DNA of 64,000 bases from RYN-230 sp963770535 (lineage in GTDB: Bacteria; Actinomycetota; Actinomycetes; Streptosporangiales; Streptosporangiaceae), in assembly GCA_963770535.1 (NCBI GenBank), contig CAVYPZ010000003.1:2666001-2730000 (forward strand). Reading direction: 5' to 3'. Below, one piece after another: positions 44,562-54,930 of this stretch. The translations under genes were made by a program, and so were the position numbers. Positions within the stretch are counted from its first letter, which is position 1; each line of letters starts with the position of its first letter. Below the pieces are notes generated by a model. That model was not told the DNA's origin. It ran no database searches and worked only from the letters and a program-made list of their open reading frames with translations.

Positions 44562-45593
44562 ATGGCAAGCTCGTCACCGTCGTTCATCGTCGGCCTGGAC
44601 AACGGCGGCACCATGAACAACGCCACGGTGCTCGATCCCTCGGGCCAGTTCCTGATCGAGCACATGCTGGAGCGGCCGAGCCGGGTCCGCGAGGGCCCGG
44701 ACGTGGCCATCGAGTCACTGGCCGCCTCGTTCGCGCAGGTCCTGGACGTCACCGGGGTGGACCGGGCGGCCGTCTGCGCGGTCGGGCTGGACACCCCCGG
44801 CCCCGCCAGCGGGGACGGCATCCTGTCCTCCCGGGGGGCCACGAACTTCGCCCATCCGGGCTGGGCCGGCTTCAACATCCGCGAGGCGCTGGAGGAGCGG
44901 CTGGGCCTGCCCGTCGTGTACACCAACGACGCCAACGCGGCCACGCTGTACGCGCACTACGCGCGGTTCGGCGACGACGCGCCGCACCACTCGTCGGTGT
45001 CGGTCATCGTCGGCACCGGGCTGGGTGGCGGCCTGGTCGAGGCGGGCCAGGTGGTGAGCGGGGTAGCCGGCATGGCCGGTGAACTAGGCCACGTCCAGAT
45101 CCCGCTGGAGGGGCTGCTCGACGAGGGCCAGCCGGTGCCCGCCTGCAACTGCGGGCTGCGCGGCGACGTGGAGAGCTTCGCGTCGCTGAGCGGGATCGAG
45201 CAGAACCTGCTGCCCTACTGGCTGAGCCGGTACCCGGAGCACGGGCTGGCCGCGGTCCAGCCGCTGTCGCGGGCGGCCAAGCTGGTCCGCGGCTACGGTG
45301 AGGCGGGCGACCCGCTGGCGCTGAAGATCTTCGAGCAGCAGGCCATGGCGCTCGGCCGCGTTTTCTCCATCGCGGCCATGTTCACCGATCCGGGCACCTA
45401 TTTCGTGGGCGGGGGCGTGGTCGAGGCCGACCCGGCATTCGCGGAATGGTTCCTCGGGCGGGTCCGCGAGCACACCACGCTCCGGGCCGAGCAGGCCAAG
45501 CTGGTCGATTTCGCGCTCGTCCCCGACCTGGACCGGGCCGGCGCGCGCGGCGCCGCGCTCGCCGCACGCTCAGCCGTCAGCGACCACGCATAG
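44562..45593 (+). CDS. ROK-family sugar kinase
   Basis: A 343-residue protein of the ROK family (repressors, open frames, kinases). The ATP phosphate-binding loop FIVGLDNGGTMNN, VGLDTPGPASG, NDANAATLYAHY, the catalytic-loop sequence GTGLGGGLV and GELGHVQIPL are seen. The usual zinc motif CxCGxxGC appears as CNCGLRGDVE, with the third Cys replaced by Asp, so zinc binding is likely altered. There is no DNA-binding domain, so it is a kinase, probably of glucose or a related sugar. ATG 44562 has GGAGGG five bases upstream. uvrC starts nine bases after its stop. Confidence 0.87.
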   Translation: MASSSPSFIVGLDNGGTMNNATVLDPSGQFLIEHMLERPSRVREGPDVAIESLAASFAQVLDVTGVDRAAVCAVGLDTPGPASGDGILSSRGATNFAHPGWAGFNIREALEERLGLPVVYTNDANAATLYAHYARFGDDAPHHSSVSVIVGTGLGGGLVEAGQVVSGVAGMAGELGHVQIPLEGLLDEGQPVPACNCGLRGDVESFASLSGIEQNLLPYWLSRYPEHGLAAVQPLSRAAKLVRGYGEAGDPLALKIFEQQAMALGRVFSIAAMFTDPGTYFVGGGVVEADPAFAEWFLGRVREHTTLRAEQAKLVDFALVPDLDRAGARGAALAARSAVSDHA

Positions 45594-45602
45594 AGTTACT
45601 GG

Positions 45603-47702
45603 GTGGCAGATCCGCAGTCCTACCGGCCAGCGCCCGGGTCCATCCCCGAGTCACCGGGCGTGTACCGGTTCCGGGATGCGCATGGCCGGGTCATCTACGT
45701 CGGAAAGGCGAAGAATCTCCGGCAGCGGCTGAATTCCTATTTCGCGGATTTCGCCAGCCTGCACCCCCGGACCCAGACCATGGTGCGCACCGCGGCCAAG
45801 GTCGACTGGACCGTGGTGGCCACCGAGGTCGAGGCGCTCCAGCTGGAGTACTCCTGGATCAAGGAGTTCGACCCCCGGTTCAACGTCCGGTACCGCGACG
45901 ACAAGAGCTATCCCTACCTCGCCGTCACCATGGGCGAGGACTTCCCGCGGGTCATGGTCATGCGCGGCGCCAAGCGGCGCGGGGTTCGTTATTTCGGGCC
46001 TTACTCACACGCGTGGGCGATCCGGGAAACGGTCAACGCGCTGCTGCGGGTGTTCCCGGTCCGCACCTGCTCGGCCGGGGTGTTCAAGCGGGCCGGCCAG
46101 ATCGGGCGGCCCTGCCTGCTCGGCTACATCGGCAAGTGCTCGGCCCCCTGCGTGGGCCGGGTCAGCGAGGCTGAGCACCGGCTGCTGGCCGAGGAATTCT
46201 GCGACTTCATGGCCGGCCAGACCGACCGGTTCATCCGCCGCCTGGAAGCCGAGATGCGCGAGGCCGCGCGGGCCGAGGAGTATGAGCGGGCCGCGCGCCT
46301 GCGCGACGACGTCAAGGCGCTGCAGCGGGCCCTGGAGAAGCAGACCGTGGTGCTGGGCGATGGCACCGACTGCGATGTCATCGCGCTGGCCGAGGACCAG
46401 CTGGAGGCGGCGGTCCAGGTCTTCTACGTGCGGGACGGGCGGGTCCGCGGGCAGCGCGGCTGGGTGGTGGACAAGGTCGAGGACGTGAGCACCGGGGAAC
46501 TGGTCGAGCAGTTCCTGGGCCAGGTCTACAGCGACGACGCGGTGGCCGGCCCGGCGCCCGGTGCGCAGATCCCGGACGGCCCCGGGGGGTCGATGGGGCA
46601 GCGGGGCAACGCGCGCCCGGCCAGCCGGTCCGCGGCCATCCCGCGTGAGGTGCTGGTCCCCGAGCTCCCGCCGGACGCGCCGGCGGTCGAGGAGTGGCTC
46701 GCGGGCCGCCGCGGCGGCCCGGTCAGGCTCCGGGTGCCCCTGCGGGGCCATAAGAAGGCGCTGCTGGAGACCGTCGCCCGCAACGCCGCCGAGTCGCTGG
46801 CCCTGCACAAGACCCGCCGGGCCAGCGACCTGACCACCCGCAGCCGGGCCCTGCACGAGATCCAGGAGGCGCTCGGCCTGGACGAGGCCCCGCTGCGCAT
46901 CGAGTGCTACGACGTGTCCAACCTGCAGGGCACGCATGTGGTCGCGTCCATGGTCGTGTTCGAGGACGGCCTGGCCCGCAAGTCGGAGTACCGGCGGTTC
47001 AGCATCCGCGGCGTCGACGGGACCGATGACGTCGCCGCGATCCACGAGGTGATCGCGCGCCGGTTCCGCCGCTACCTGGACGAGCGGGAAGCCACCGGCG
47101 AACTCGACCAGCTCGGCGACCCGGAGGTCTCCGCCGAGGCGGCGCGGCAGCGCAAGTTCGCCTACCCGCCGAACCTGGTCGTGATCGACGGGGGGCCGGC
47201 CCAGGTCGCGGCGGCGGCGCGGGCGCTGGAGGAGCTCGGCATCGAGGACGTCGCCGCCTGCGGCCTGGCCAAGCGGCTGGAGGAGGTCTGGCTGCCCGGC
47301 GACGACTCCCCGGTGATCCTGCCCCGCAGCAGCGAGGGCCTGTACCTGCTGCAGCGGGTCCGCGATGAGGCCCACCGCTTCGCCATCACGTACCACCGCG
47401 CAAAACGGTCAAAGGCGCTCGCGGTGAGCGAGCTTGACTCGGTCCCGGGACTAGGCCCGGCGCGGCGGGCTACGCTGCTACGGCACTTCGGCTCCGTGCG
47501 CAGGCTCGCCAGCGCCACCGAGCCCGAGATCGCCGGGCTTCCCGGCATCGGCCCGCGGGTGGCGAGCGCGGTGCTGGCCGCCCTGCGGCCGGGGGCGCCG
47601 GCGGAGCCGCCGCGGCGGGCCGCCGGCGGACGGCCCGCCGGAATCACCCGCGGGGGAGCTGCCGGCCGGCCAGCAGGGGAACAGCGCGCACAGTGGCACT
47701 GA
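45603..47702 (+). CDS. uvrC: Excinuclease ABC subunit C
   Basis: UvrC cuts DNA on both sides of a lesion in nucleotide excision repair. In the 699-residue protein the GIY-YIG nuclease domain (PGVYRFRDAHGRVIYVGKAK), the four-Cys-like region RTCSAGVFKRAGQIGRPCLL with CSAPCVGR, a UVR motif (RAEEYERAARLRDDVKALQ), the RNase H-like second nuclease domain (IECYDVSNLQGTHVVASMVV, VVIDGGPAQ) and the terminal helix-hairpin-helix pair (LDSVPGLGPARRATLLRHFG) are seen in order. A Gly/Pro-rich insertion near 320-345 is extra. First of the uvrC-rapZ-yvcK-whiA run. Confidence 0.97.
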   Translation: MADPQSYRPAPGSIPESPGVYRFRDAHGRVIYVGKAKNLRQRLNSYFADFASLHPRTQTMVRTAAKVDWTVVATEVEALQLEYSWIKEFDPRFNVRYRDDKSYPYLAVTMGEDFPRVMVMRGAKRRGVRYFGPYSHAWAIRETVNALLRVFPVRTCSAGVFKRAGQIGRPCLLGYIGKCSAPCVGRVSEAEHRLLAEEFCDFMAGQTDRFIRRLEAEMREAARAEEYERAARLRDDVKALQRALEKQTVVLGDGTDCDVIALAEDQLEAAVQVFYVRDGRVRGQRGWVVDKVEDVSTGELVEQFLGQVYSDDAVAGPAPGAQIPDGPGGSMGQRGNARPASRSAAIPREVLVPELPPDAPAVEEWLAGRRGGPVRLRVPLRGHKKALLETVARNAAESLALHKTRRASDLTTRSRALHEIQEALGLDEAPLRIECYDVSNLQGTHVVASMVVFEDGLARKSEYRRFSIRGVDGTDDVAAIHEVIARRFRRYLDEREATGELDQLGDPEVSAEAARQRKFAYPPNLVVIDGGPAQVAAAARALEELGIEDVAACGLAKRLEEVWLPGDDSPVILPRSSEGLYLLQRVRDEAHRFAITYHRAKRSKALAVSELDSVPGLGPARRATLLRHFGSVRRLASATEPEIAGLPGIGPRVASAVLAALRPGAPAEPPRRAAGGRPAGITRGGAAGRPAGEQRAQWH

Positions 47703-47722
47703 TATCGGGGGGCGCAGCGGCG

Positions 47723-48592
47723 ATGGGTGACTCAGGCCCGGACATCGTGATCATTACCGGGATGTCCGGCGCGGGACGGAGCACGGCGGCCAAGTCCCTG
47801 GAGGACCTGGACTGGTTCGTGGCCGACAACCTGCCGCCCGGCCTGCTCCCGACCATGATCGAGCTGGCCCGCCGGGCCAAGGGCGCGGTGCCGAGGATCG
47901 CGGCCGTGATGGACGTGCGCAGCCGGGCGTTCTCCACCGACCTGCAGACGGCCATCGGGGAGCTGGCCTCGCGGGGCGTCCGGCCGCGGGTCGTGTTCCT
48001 GGAGGCCAGCGACGACACCCTGGTCCGCCGGTTCGAGAGCGTCCGCCGCCCGCACCCGCTGCAGGAGGACGGCCGGGTCGTGGAGGGCATCGCCGCGGAG
48101 CGGGAACTGCTCCGCGGCGTCCGGGAAGATGCCGACCTCGTGATCGACACCTCGGCGCTGAACGTGCACGAGCTGCGGGCCCGCATGCACGACGCGTTCA
48201 GCGCGGACGCCCCGGCCACGCTGCGGGTGAACGTGGTGTCGTTCGGCTACAAGTACGGGCTGCCCGTCGACGCCGACATCGTGGCCGACTGCCGGTTCCT
48301 GCCGAACCCCCGGTGGGTCCCTGAGCTGGCCCCGCTCACCGGGCGGGACGAGCCGGTCCGCGACTATGTGCTGAGCCGGCCCGGGGCCGCGGAATTCCTG
48401 GACTCCTACCTGGCCGCGCTGGGGGTGGTGCTGGCCGGCTACGAACGGGAGGGCAAGCGGTTCGTCACGCTCGCGATCGGGTGCACCGGCGGCAAGCACC
48501 GGAGCGTGGCGGTCGCCGAGGAGATCGCCGCCCAGCTGGGCGCCAAAGGCCCGGCCGTCCAGGTTGTCCACCGGGATCTGGGGCGCGAATGA
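47723..48592 (+). CDS. rapZ: RNase adapter / nucleotide-binding protein RapZ
   Basis: A 289-residue P-loop protein. The Walker A reads ITGMSGAGRSTAAKSLEDL (Arg in place of the usual Lys, common in actinobacterial members), with VRRPHPLQ and the C-terminal signature IGCTGGKHRSVAVAEEIAAQ. In enterobacteria RapZ guides RNase E to glucosamine-6-phosphate synthase regulatory RNAs; in Gram-positives the role is less clear. ATG 47723 is preferred because GGGGGG lies ten bases upstream; GTG 47693 would overlap uvrC. Overlaps yvcK by four bases. Confidence 0.93.
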   Translation: MGDSGPDIVIITGMSGAGRSTAAKSLEDLDWFVADNLPPGLLPTMIELARRAKGAVPRIAAVMDVRSRAFSTDLQTAIGELASRGVRPRVVFLEASDDTLVRRFESVRRPHPLQEDGRVVEGIAAERELLRGVREDADLVIDTSALNVHELRARMHDAFSADAPATLRVNVVSFGYKYGLPVDADIVADCRFLPNPRWVPELAPLTGRDEPVRDYVLSRPGAAEFLDSYLAALGVVLAGYEREGKRFVTLAIGCTGGKHRSVAVAEEIAAQLGAKGPAVQVVHRDLGRE

Positions 48593-49626
48593 CGGCTGGC
48601 CCGGCTTCCCCCGGCTCGCCCAGCTCCGGCCCGCCTGGCCCCGGCGAGCCTGGCGCGGGCGTGGTTCCCTCCATCCGGCCGCTGAACCCCAAGGTCGCGG
48701 CGCTCGGCGGCGGCCACGGCCTGTTCGCCGCGCTGTCGGCGCTGCGCCGGGTGACCCGCCAGCTGAGCGCGATCGTGACCGTGGCCGACGACGGGGGCTC
48801 CAGCGGCAGGCTGCGCCGCCAGTACGGTGTCCTGCCGCCCGGTGACCTGCGGATGGCGCTCGCGGCGCTGTGCGGCGACGATGCCTGGGGCACCACCTGG
48901 AGCCGGGTCGTCCAGCACCGCTTCACCGGGGAGGCCGAGCTCGGCGGGCACGCGGTGGGCAACGTGCTGATCGTGGCGCTGTGGGAGCTGCTCGGCGACA
49001 CGGTGCAGGGACTGGACTGGGTGGGCCGGCTGCTCGGCGCGTACGGCCGGGTGCTGCCCATGGCGTCGGTCCCCCTCGACCTCGTGGCCGAGGTGCAGGG
49101 CGCCGACCCGGAGCACCCGCTCGCGCTGAGCACGGTGCGCGGCCAGGTCGCCTGCGCATCCACCACGGGCCGCGTCCGCTCGGTGTCGCTGATCCCGGAG
49201 GACCCGCCGGCCTGCCCGGAGGCGGTCACCGCGATCCTGGACGCCGACTGGGTGGTGCTCGGGCCCGGGTCCTGGTTCACCAGCGTGCTGCCCCACCTGA
49301 TGGTCCCCGAGCTGGCCCAGGCGCTGATCAGCACGCCGGCCCGGCGGATCGTGGCGCTGAACCTGGTCGCGCAGCCTGGCGAGACAGACGGGTTCTCCCC
49401 GCAGACTCACCTGGAGGTGCTGGCCGATCACGCGCCGCAGTTCAAGATTGACATCGTGCTCGCCGATCGCGGGGCCGCGGGGGGCGCGGCCGCCGAGCTG
49501 GAGAAGGCGGCGGGCTTGCTGGGCGGCCGGCTGGTGCTGGCCGACCTGGCGATGCGCGACGGGACACCGCGCCACGACCCGCGTCAGCTGGCCGGGGCGT
49601 TCGCAGAGATTTTCGAGGGGGAATGA
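48589..49626 (+). CDS. yvcK: Gluconeogenesis factor family protein YvcK/CuvA
   Basis: The 345-residue CofD-like protein has the nucleotide-sugar-binding opening VAALGGGHGLFAALSALRRV, TVADDGGSSGRLRRQYGVLP, GGHAVGNVLIVALWELLGD, and LGPGSWFTSVLPHLMVPELA. Homologues bind UDP-N-acetylglucosamine and link carbon source to cell-wall synthesis and shape. A Pro/Gly/Ser-rich stretch of about 28 residues begins the protein. ATG 48589 overlaps the rapZ stop. Also overlaps whiA by four bases, so rapZ, yvcK and whiA are coupled. Confidence 0.94.
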   Translation: MTAGPASPGSPSSGPPGPGEPGAGVVPSIRPLNPKVAALGGGHGLFAALSALRRVTRQLSAIVTVADDGGSSGRLRRQYGVLPPGDLRMALAALCGDDAWGTTWSRVVQHRFTGEAELGGHAVGNVLIVALWELLGDTVQGLDWVGRLLGAYGRVLPMASVPLDLVAEVQGADPEHPLALSTVRGQVACASTTGRVRSVSLIPEDPPACPEAVTAILDADWVVLGPGSWFTSVLPHLMVPELAQALISTPARRIVALNLVAQPGETDGFSPQTHLEVLADHAPQFKIDIVLADRGAAGGAAAELEKAAGLLGGRLVLADLAMRDGTPRHDPRQLAGAFAEIFEGE

Positions 49627-50612
49627 TGCCGATGGCGATGACCGGCCTGGTCAAAGACGAGCTCAGCCGCGTGACGGTGCTCAAGCCGTGCTGCCGCAAG
49701 GCGGAGGTGTCCGCACTGCTGCGGTTCGCCGGGGGACTGCACCTGGCCAGCGGGCGCATCGTGGTGGAGGCTGAGCTGGACACCGGCGTGGCCGCCCGGC
49801 GGCTGCGCAAGGACATCGCGGAGGTGTTCGGCCATTCCTCGGACCTGATCGTCCTGGCCCCCAGCGGCCTGCGCAAGGGCAACCGCTACGTGGTCCGGGT
49901 GCGCAAGGACGGGGACAGCCTGGCCCGGCAGACGGGCCTGGTGGACAACTACGGCCGGCCGGTCCGGGGGCTGCCCCGGCAGGTCGTGTCGGGCACCACG
50001 TGCGACTGCGAGGCCGCCTGGCGCGGCGCGTTCCTGGCCCACGGCTCGCTGACCGGCCCGGGCCGGTCGATGTCCCTGGAGATCACCTGCCCGGGCCCCG
50101 AAGCGGCCCTGGCCCTGGTGGGCGCGGCCCGGCGCCTGAAGATCCACGCCAAGGCCCGCGAGGTGCGCGGGGTGGACCGGGTCGTGGTCCGGGACGGCGA
50201 TGCGATCAGCGCGCTGCTGACCAGGCTCGGTGCCCACGACAGCGTGCTGGCCTGGGAGGAGCGGCGGATGCGCCGCGAGGTCCGGGCCACCGCCAACCGG
50301 CTGGCCAACTTCGACGACGCGAACCTGCGGCGCAGCGCGCGGGCCGCGGTCGCGGCCGGCGCCCGGGTGGAGCGGGCGCTGGAGATCCTGGGCAGCGAGG
50401 CCCCCGAGCACCTGACCGTCGCGGGCAGGCTGCGCATCGAGCACCGGCAGGCCAGCCTGGAGGAGCTGGGCCAGCTGGCCTCGCCGCCGCTGACCAAGGA
50501 CGCAATCGCCGGGCGGATCCGGCGGCTGCTGGCCATGGCGGATAAGAAGGCCCGCGATCTCGGTGTTCCCGACACCGAGTCCAGCCTGACCCCGGAGATG
50601 ATGACGCAGTAA
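49623..50612 (+). CDS. whiA: Sporulation/cell-division regulator WhiA
   Basis: WhiA is a DNA-binding protein with a degenerate LAGLIDADG homing-endonuclease fold and a helix-turn-helix C-terminus. In Streptomyces it starts septation in aerial hyphae together with WhiB. In this 329-residue protein the N-terminal MTGLVKDELSRVTVLKPCCR, ASGRIVVEAELDTGVAARRL and GSGTTCDCEAAWRGAFLAHGSL-like region (VVSGTTCDCEAAWRGAFLAH) and the C-terminal SLEELGQLASPPLTKDAIAG with RIRRLLAMAD are seen. ATG 49623 overlaps the yvcK stop; ATG 49626 is equally near. Last gene of the run. Confidence 0.95.
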   Translation: MMPMAMTGLVKDELSRVTVLKPCCRKAEVSALLRFAGGLHLASGRIVVEAELDTGVAARRLRKDIAEVFGHSSDLIVLAPSGLRKGNRYVVRVRKDGDSLARQTGLVDNYGRPVRGLPRQVVSGTTCDCEAAWRGAFLAHGSLTGPGRSMSLEITCPGPEAALALVGAARRLKIHAKAREVRGVDRVVVRDGDAISALLTRLGAHDSVLAWEERRMRREVRATANRLANFDDANLRRSARAAVAAGARVERALEILGSEAPEHLTVAGRLRIEHRQASLEELGQLASPPLTKDAIAGRIRRLLAMADKKARDLGVPDTESSLTPEMMTQ

Positions 50613-50692
50613 CGCCAGAAGTTCACGGGCGGGGGAGGGCTGGCTCCCTGTCGGGTCATCCCGTGTTCACGGCGGGGCGGAACCGTGGCCGC

Positions 50693-52552
50693 ATGGATGA
50701 CTCCCGGTGCGCTGCCACGCAAACCCAGGACCATGCTGATGCCGGGCTGGGGGGCGGCATGCCGCTCGCGGCCCGCCAAACGCCGCGGGCGGATGCCGCG
50801 CCCCCAGCTGGGCAGGGTTCTGGCCTGTCACGGCGTGAGGTCCTCGTCGGTGCCGGCGGCACGGGTCTGCTGGCGGTGGGCGCGGGAGTCCTGCGTGTCC
50901 CGGCTGCCTCGGCTGCCGCGCGTGACGTCCCGGCTGGGGATGGGACGCCGGAGCAGGTGCATCTGACCTGGGGAAATGATCCGGCGACCAGTGTGGTGGT
51001 GTCGTGGGCGTCACCGGGGCGGGCGGTACGGCCGCGGGTGCTGCTCGACCGGGGTGCGGGTGGGCGGGAGGTGGTCCCGGCGCACTCACGCACCTATATC
51101 GACGGCCTCAACGGGGAGACCGTGTGGACCTACCATGCGGTGCTCACGGGACTGCGGCCGGATACTGGCTATTCGTACGTGGTCACGGCGGACAATCTCC
51201 GCAACGGCGCCGCGCCGGTGCAGGGATCGGTCCGCACGGCGCCCGCGGGGCGGGTGCCCTTCCGGTTCACCAGCTTCGGGGACCTGGCCACGCCCAACAC
51301 GCAGTGGGTGCTGTCGTACGGGCAGAGCGCCTACGCGGTGCAGGCGGTCGAGTCGTTCAGGCCCCTGTTCCACCTGCTCAACGGGGACCTGTGCTACGCC
51401 GACCTGAACCCGGGCGTGCAGCCCGGGGTGTGGCGGGACTTCGGGAACAACAACCAGGCCTCCGCAGCCTTCCGGCCCTGGATGCCGTGCCCCGGCAACC
51501 ACGAGATCGAGTTCGGCAACGGACCGCAGGGCCTCACCTCGTACCTGACCCGGTACCTGCTGCCAGACAACGGGGTGCCCGGGTTCCGCGGCCACTGGTA
51601 CTCGTTCCAGGTGGGGTCGGCCCTGTTCGTCTCCCTCGACGCCGACGACGTCGTTTACCAGGACGCGGGCCCGCTGGTGTCCGGGCCGGCCCCGCTCATC
51701 CCGGCGCCCAGCACCGGCAACCCGGCCATCGTGCCCGGCACATCGTTCTACATCCGCGGCTACAGCGGGGGAACGCAGACCGCGTGGCTGCGCCGGACCC
51801 TGGCCGCGGCCCGTGCCGACCGCTCGGTGGACTGGATCATCATCCAGATGCACCAGGACGCCGCGTCCTCGTCGGCCACCGGCAACGGGTCCGACCTCGG
51901 CATCCGCGAGGAATGGCTGCCGCTGTTCGACGCGTACCAGGTCGACCTGGTGCTGTGCGGCCACGATCACGACTACGAGCGGTCCTACCCGGTCCGCGGC
52001 CACGACAGCATGGCCGGCCGGGAGGTAACCACGGGCGCCCCGGTCCAGACCCGGCGGCCGCACCCGGTCACGACCACGCCCGCGGACCGCTTCGACACGT
52101 CCGCCGGCACCGTCCACCTGATCCTGGGCGGCGGCGGTACCAGCGCGCCGCTCGACGGCTACGGCGTGGACACCGCGGATGGCCTGCGCCAGGCCAAGGT
52201 GTTCACGAAGGCGAACCGGCCCGCCCCCGGGGCGGCCGCCGGGACCTGGGCCCGGGCTGCGGCCGACGCGGTCGAGGACGCCACCTGGTCGGCGATGCGC
52301 GACCCCGCCACCGGGTACGGGGTCGCGGTCTTCGACCTCGACCCCGGCGAGCCGGGCGGTGAGACCTCGATCACGGTCACGTACTACCACGCCGCCGGTG
52401 CGGACCCGGCCAACCCGGACACCGGTGCAGCCGGGGCGCCGAACCCGGAGTACACGCCGTTCGAGACGTTCACGCTGTCCCGTCCGCGCCCGGACGGGCG
52501 GGGCGCGCACGGCCAGGATGCGGTGACCAGGACAGCCGGTCACGCTGGGTGA
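50693..52552 (+). CDS. Tat-exported purple-acid-phosphatase-like metallophosphoesterase
   Basis: A 619-residue secreted protein. The Tat signal LSRREVLVGAGGTGLLAVGA lies near residues 43-62. A fibronectin-like N-terminal domain (VHLTWGNDPATSVVVSWASP) and a binuclear metallophosphatase domain (LLNGDLCYADL, PCPGNHEIEFG, LVLCGHDHDYERSYP) follow. These hydrolyse phosphomonoesters outside the cell. ATG 50693 is chosen as first ATG; GTG 50663 and ATG 50759 (GGGGGG just upstream) are possible. It stands between whiA and gap, where closely related actinobacteria have other genes, so it is probably an insertion. Confidence 0.9.
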   Translation: MDDSRCAATQTQDHADAGLGGGMPLAARQTPRADAAPPAGQGSGLSRREVLVGAGGTGLLAVGAGVLRVPAASAAARDVPAGDGTPEQVHLTWGNDPATSVVVSWASPGRAVRPRVLLDRGAGGREVVPAHSRTYIDGLNGETVWTYHAVLTGLRPDTGYSYVVTADNLRNGAAPVQGSVRTAPAGRVPFRFTSFGDLATPNTQWVLSYGQSAYAVQAVESFRPLFHLLNGDLCYADLNPGVQPGVWRDFGNNNQASAAFRPWMPCPGNHEIEFGNGPQGLTSYLTRYLLPDNGVPGFRGHWYSFQVGSALFVSLDADDVVYQDAGPLVSGPAPLIPAPSTGNPAIVPGTSFYIRGYSGGTQTAWLRRTLAAARADRSVDWIIIQMHQDAASSSATGNGSDLGIREEWLPLFDAYQVDLVLCGHDHDYERSYPVRGHDSMAGREVTTGAPVQTRRPHPVTTTPADRFDTSAGTVHLILGGGGTSAPLDGYGVDTADGLRQAKVFTKANRPAPGAAAGTWARAAADAVEDATWSAMRDPATGYGVAVFDLDPGEPGGETSITVTYYHAAGADPANPDTGAAGAPNPEYTPFETFTLSRPRPDGRGAHGQDAVTRTAGHAG

Positions 52553-52696
52553 GCCCAGCCTGTCCATGGCCGTCCGGCTAGGCCCGCGCGGGGCCCGTCG
52601 TCCGATAGGGTCGAAGCCGGGAAGGCAGGCGCACCGCTGGGTTCGGGCCAGCGCATGAGCCGGGACGAGAGCTAAGGGATGAGGAGAGGCGCAGCC

Positions 52697-53721
<1,025 letters not shown>

Positions 53722-53725
<4 letters not shown>

Positions 53726-54930
53726 AACGCATCGACGACCTCGACGTGGCCGGGCAGGTTGTCCTGCTCCGGTCCGACCTGAACGTCCCGCTCGACGGCG
53801 ACGTGATCACCGATGACGGCCGGATCCAGGCCAGCCTGCCCACGATCAGGAAGCTGACCGGCCGCGGGGCGCGCGTAGTCATCTGCGCTCACCTGGGCCG
53901 GCCCAAGGGGGACGGGTACGCCGCCCGGGCCGCCGGCGGCCCCTCCCTGCGGCCGGTGGCCGCCCGGCTCAGCGAGCTGCTGGGCCAGCCCGTCCCGCTG
54001 GCCGCGGACGTGGCCGGGGAGTCAGCCGCGGCCCTGGCCGCCGGGCTGGGCGACGGCGACGTCGGCCTGCTGGAGAACGTCCGGTTCGAGCCGGCCGAGA
54101 CCAGCAAGGACGACGCCGAGCGGGCCGGGCTCGCGGCCCGGCTCGCCGCGCTGGCCACCTGCTATGTCGGCGACGGCTTCGGCGCCCTGCACCGCAAGCA
54201 CGCCAGCGTGTATGACGTGCCCGCGCTGCTCCCGCACGCCGCCGGGGAACTGGTGATCGCCGAGATCGCGGTGCTCCGCCAGCTCACCTCCGATCCGCCG
54301 CGGCCGTACGTGGTGGTACTCGGCGGCGCCAAGCCGTCGGACAAGCTCGCGGTCATCGGGAACCTGCTCAGCCGGGCCGACCGGCTCATCATCTGCGGGG
54401 GCATGTCCTACACGTTCCTCGCGGCCCAGGGCTACGAGGTAGGCAAGTCCCTGCTGGAAGCCGACCAGATCCCCCAGGTCAGGGAGGTGCTGGCCGAAGC
54501 GTCACGGCGGGGGGTGGAGGTCGTCCTGCCGGTGGACCTGGTGGCGGCCGACCGGTTCGCCCCGGATGCCGACTACCGGGTGGTCCCGGTCAGCGATTTC
54601 CCCGCCGACCGGGAGAGCCTCGACATGGGCCCGCAGACCCGGGCCCTGTTCGCCCAGAAGCTCTCCGACGCCAAGACGGTGTTCTGGAACGGCCCCGCCG
54701 GCGTGTTCGAGTTCCCGGCCTTCGCCGCCGGGACCCGGGCCGTGGCCGAGGCGATCAGCCGGGTCAGCGGGCTGACCGTGGTCGGCGGCGGCGACTCCGC
54801 GGCCGCCGTCCGCCAGCTGGGCTTCCCCGCGGATGCGTTCACGCACATCTCCACCGGTGGCGGGGCGAGCCTGGAGTACCTGGAAGGCCGGACACTGCCC
54901 GGGCTCAGCGCGCTCGAGGCGGACGGATGA
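53722..54930 (+). CDS. pgk: Phosphoglycerate kinase
   Basis: Transfers the acyl phosphate of 1,3-bisphosphoglycerate to ADP. The 402-residue protein shows the substrate region VLLRSDLNVPLDGD, the hinge LENVRFEPAETSKDDAE, GGAKPSDKLAVIGNLL, and the nucleotide loop FWNGPAGVFEFPAFAAGT with TVVGGGDSAAAVRQL. ATG 53722 overlaps the gap stop and its own stop overlaps tpiA. Middle gene of the glycolytic operon. Confidence 0.97.
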
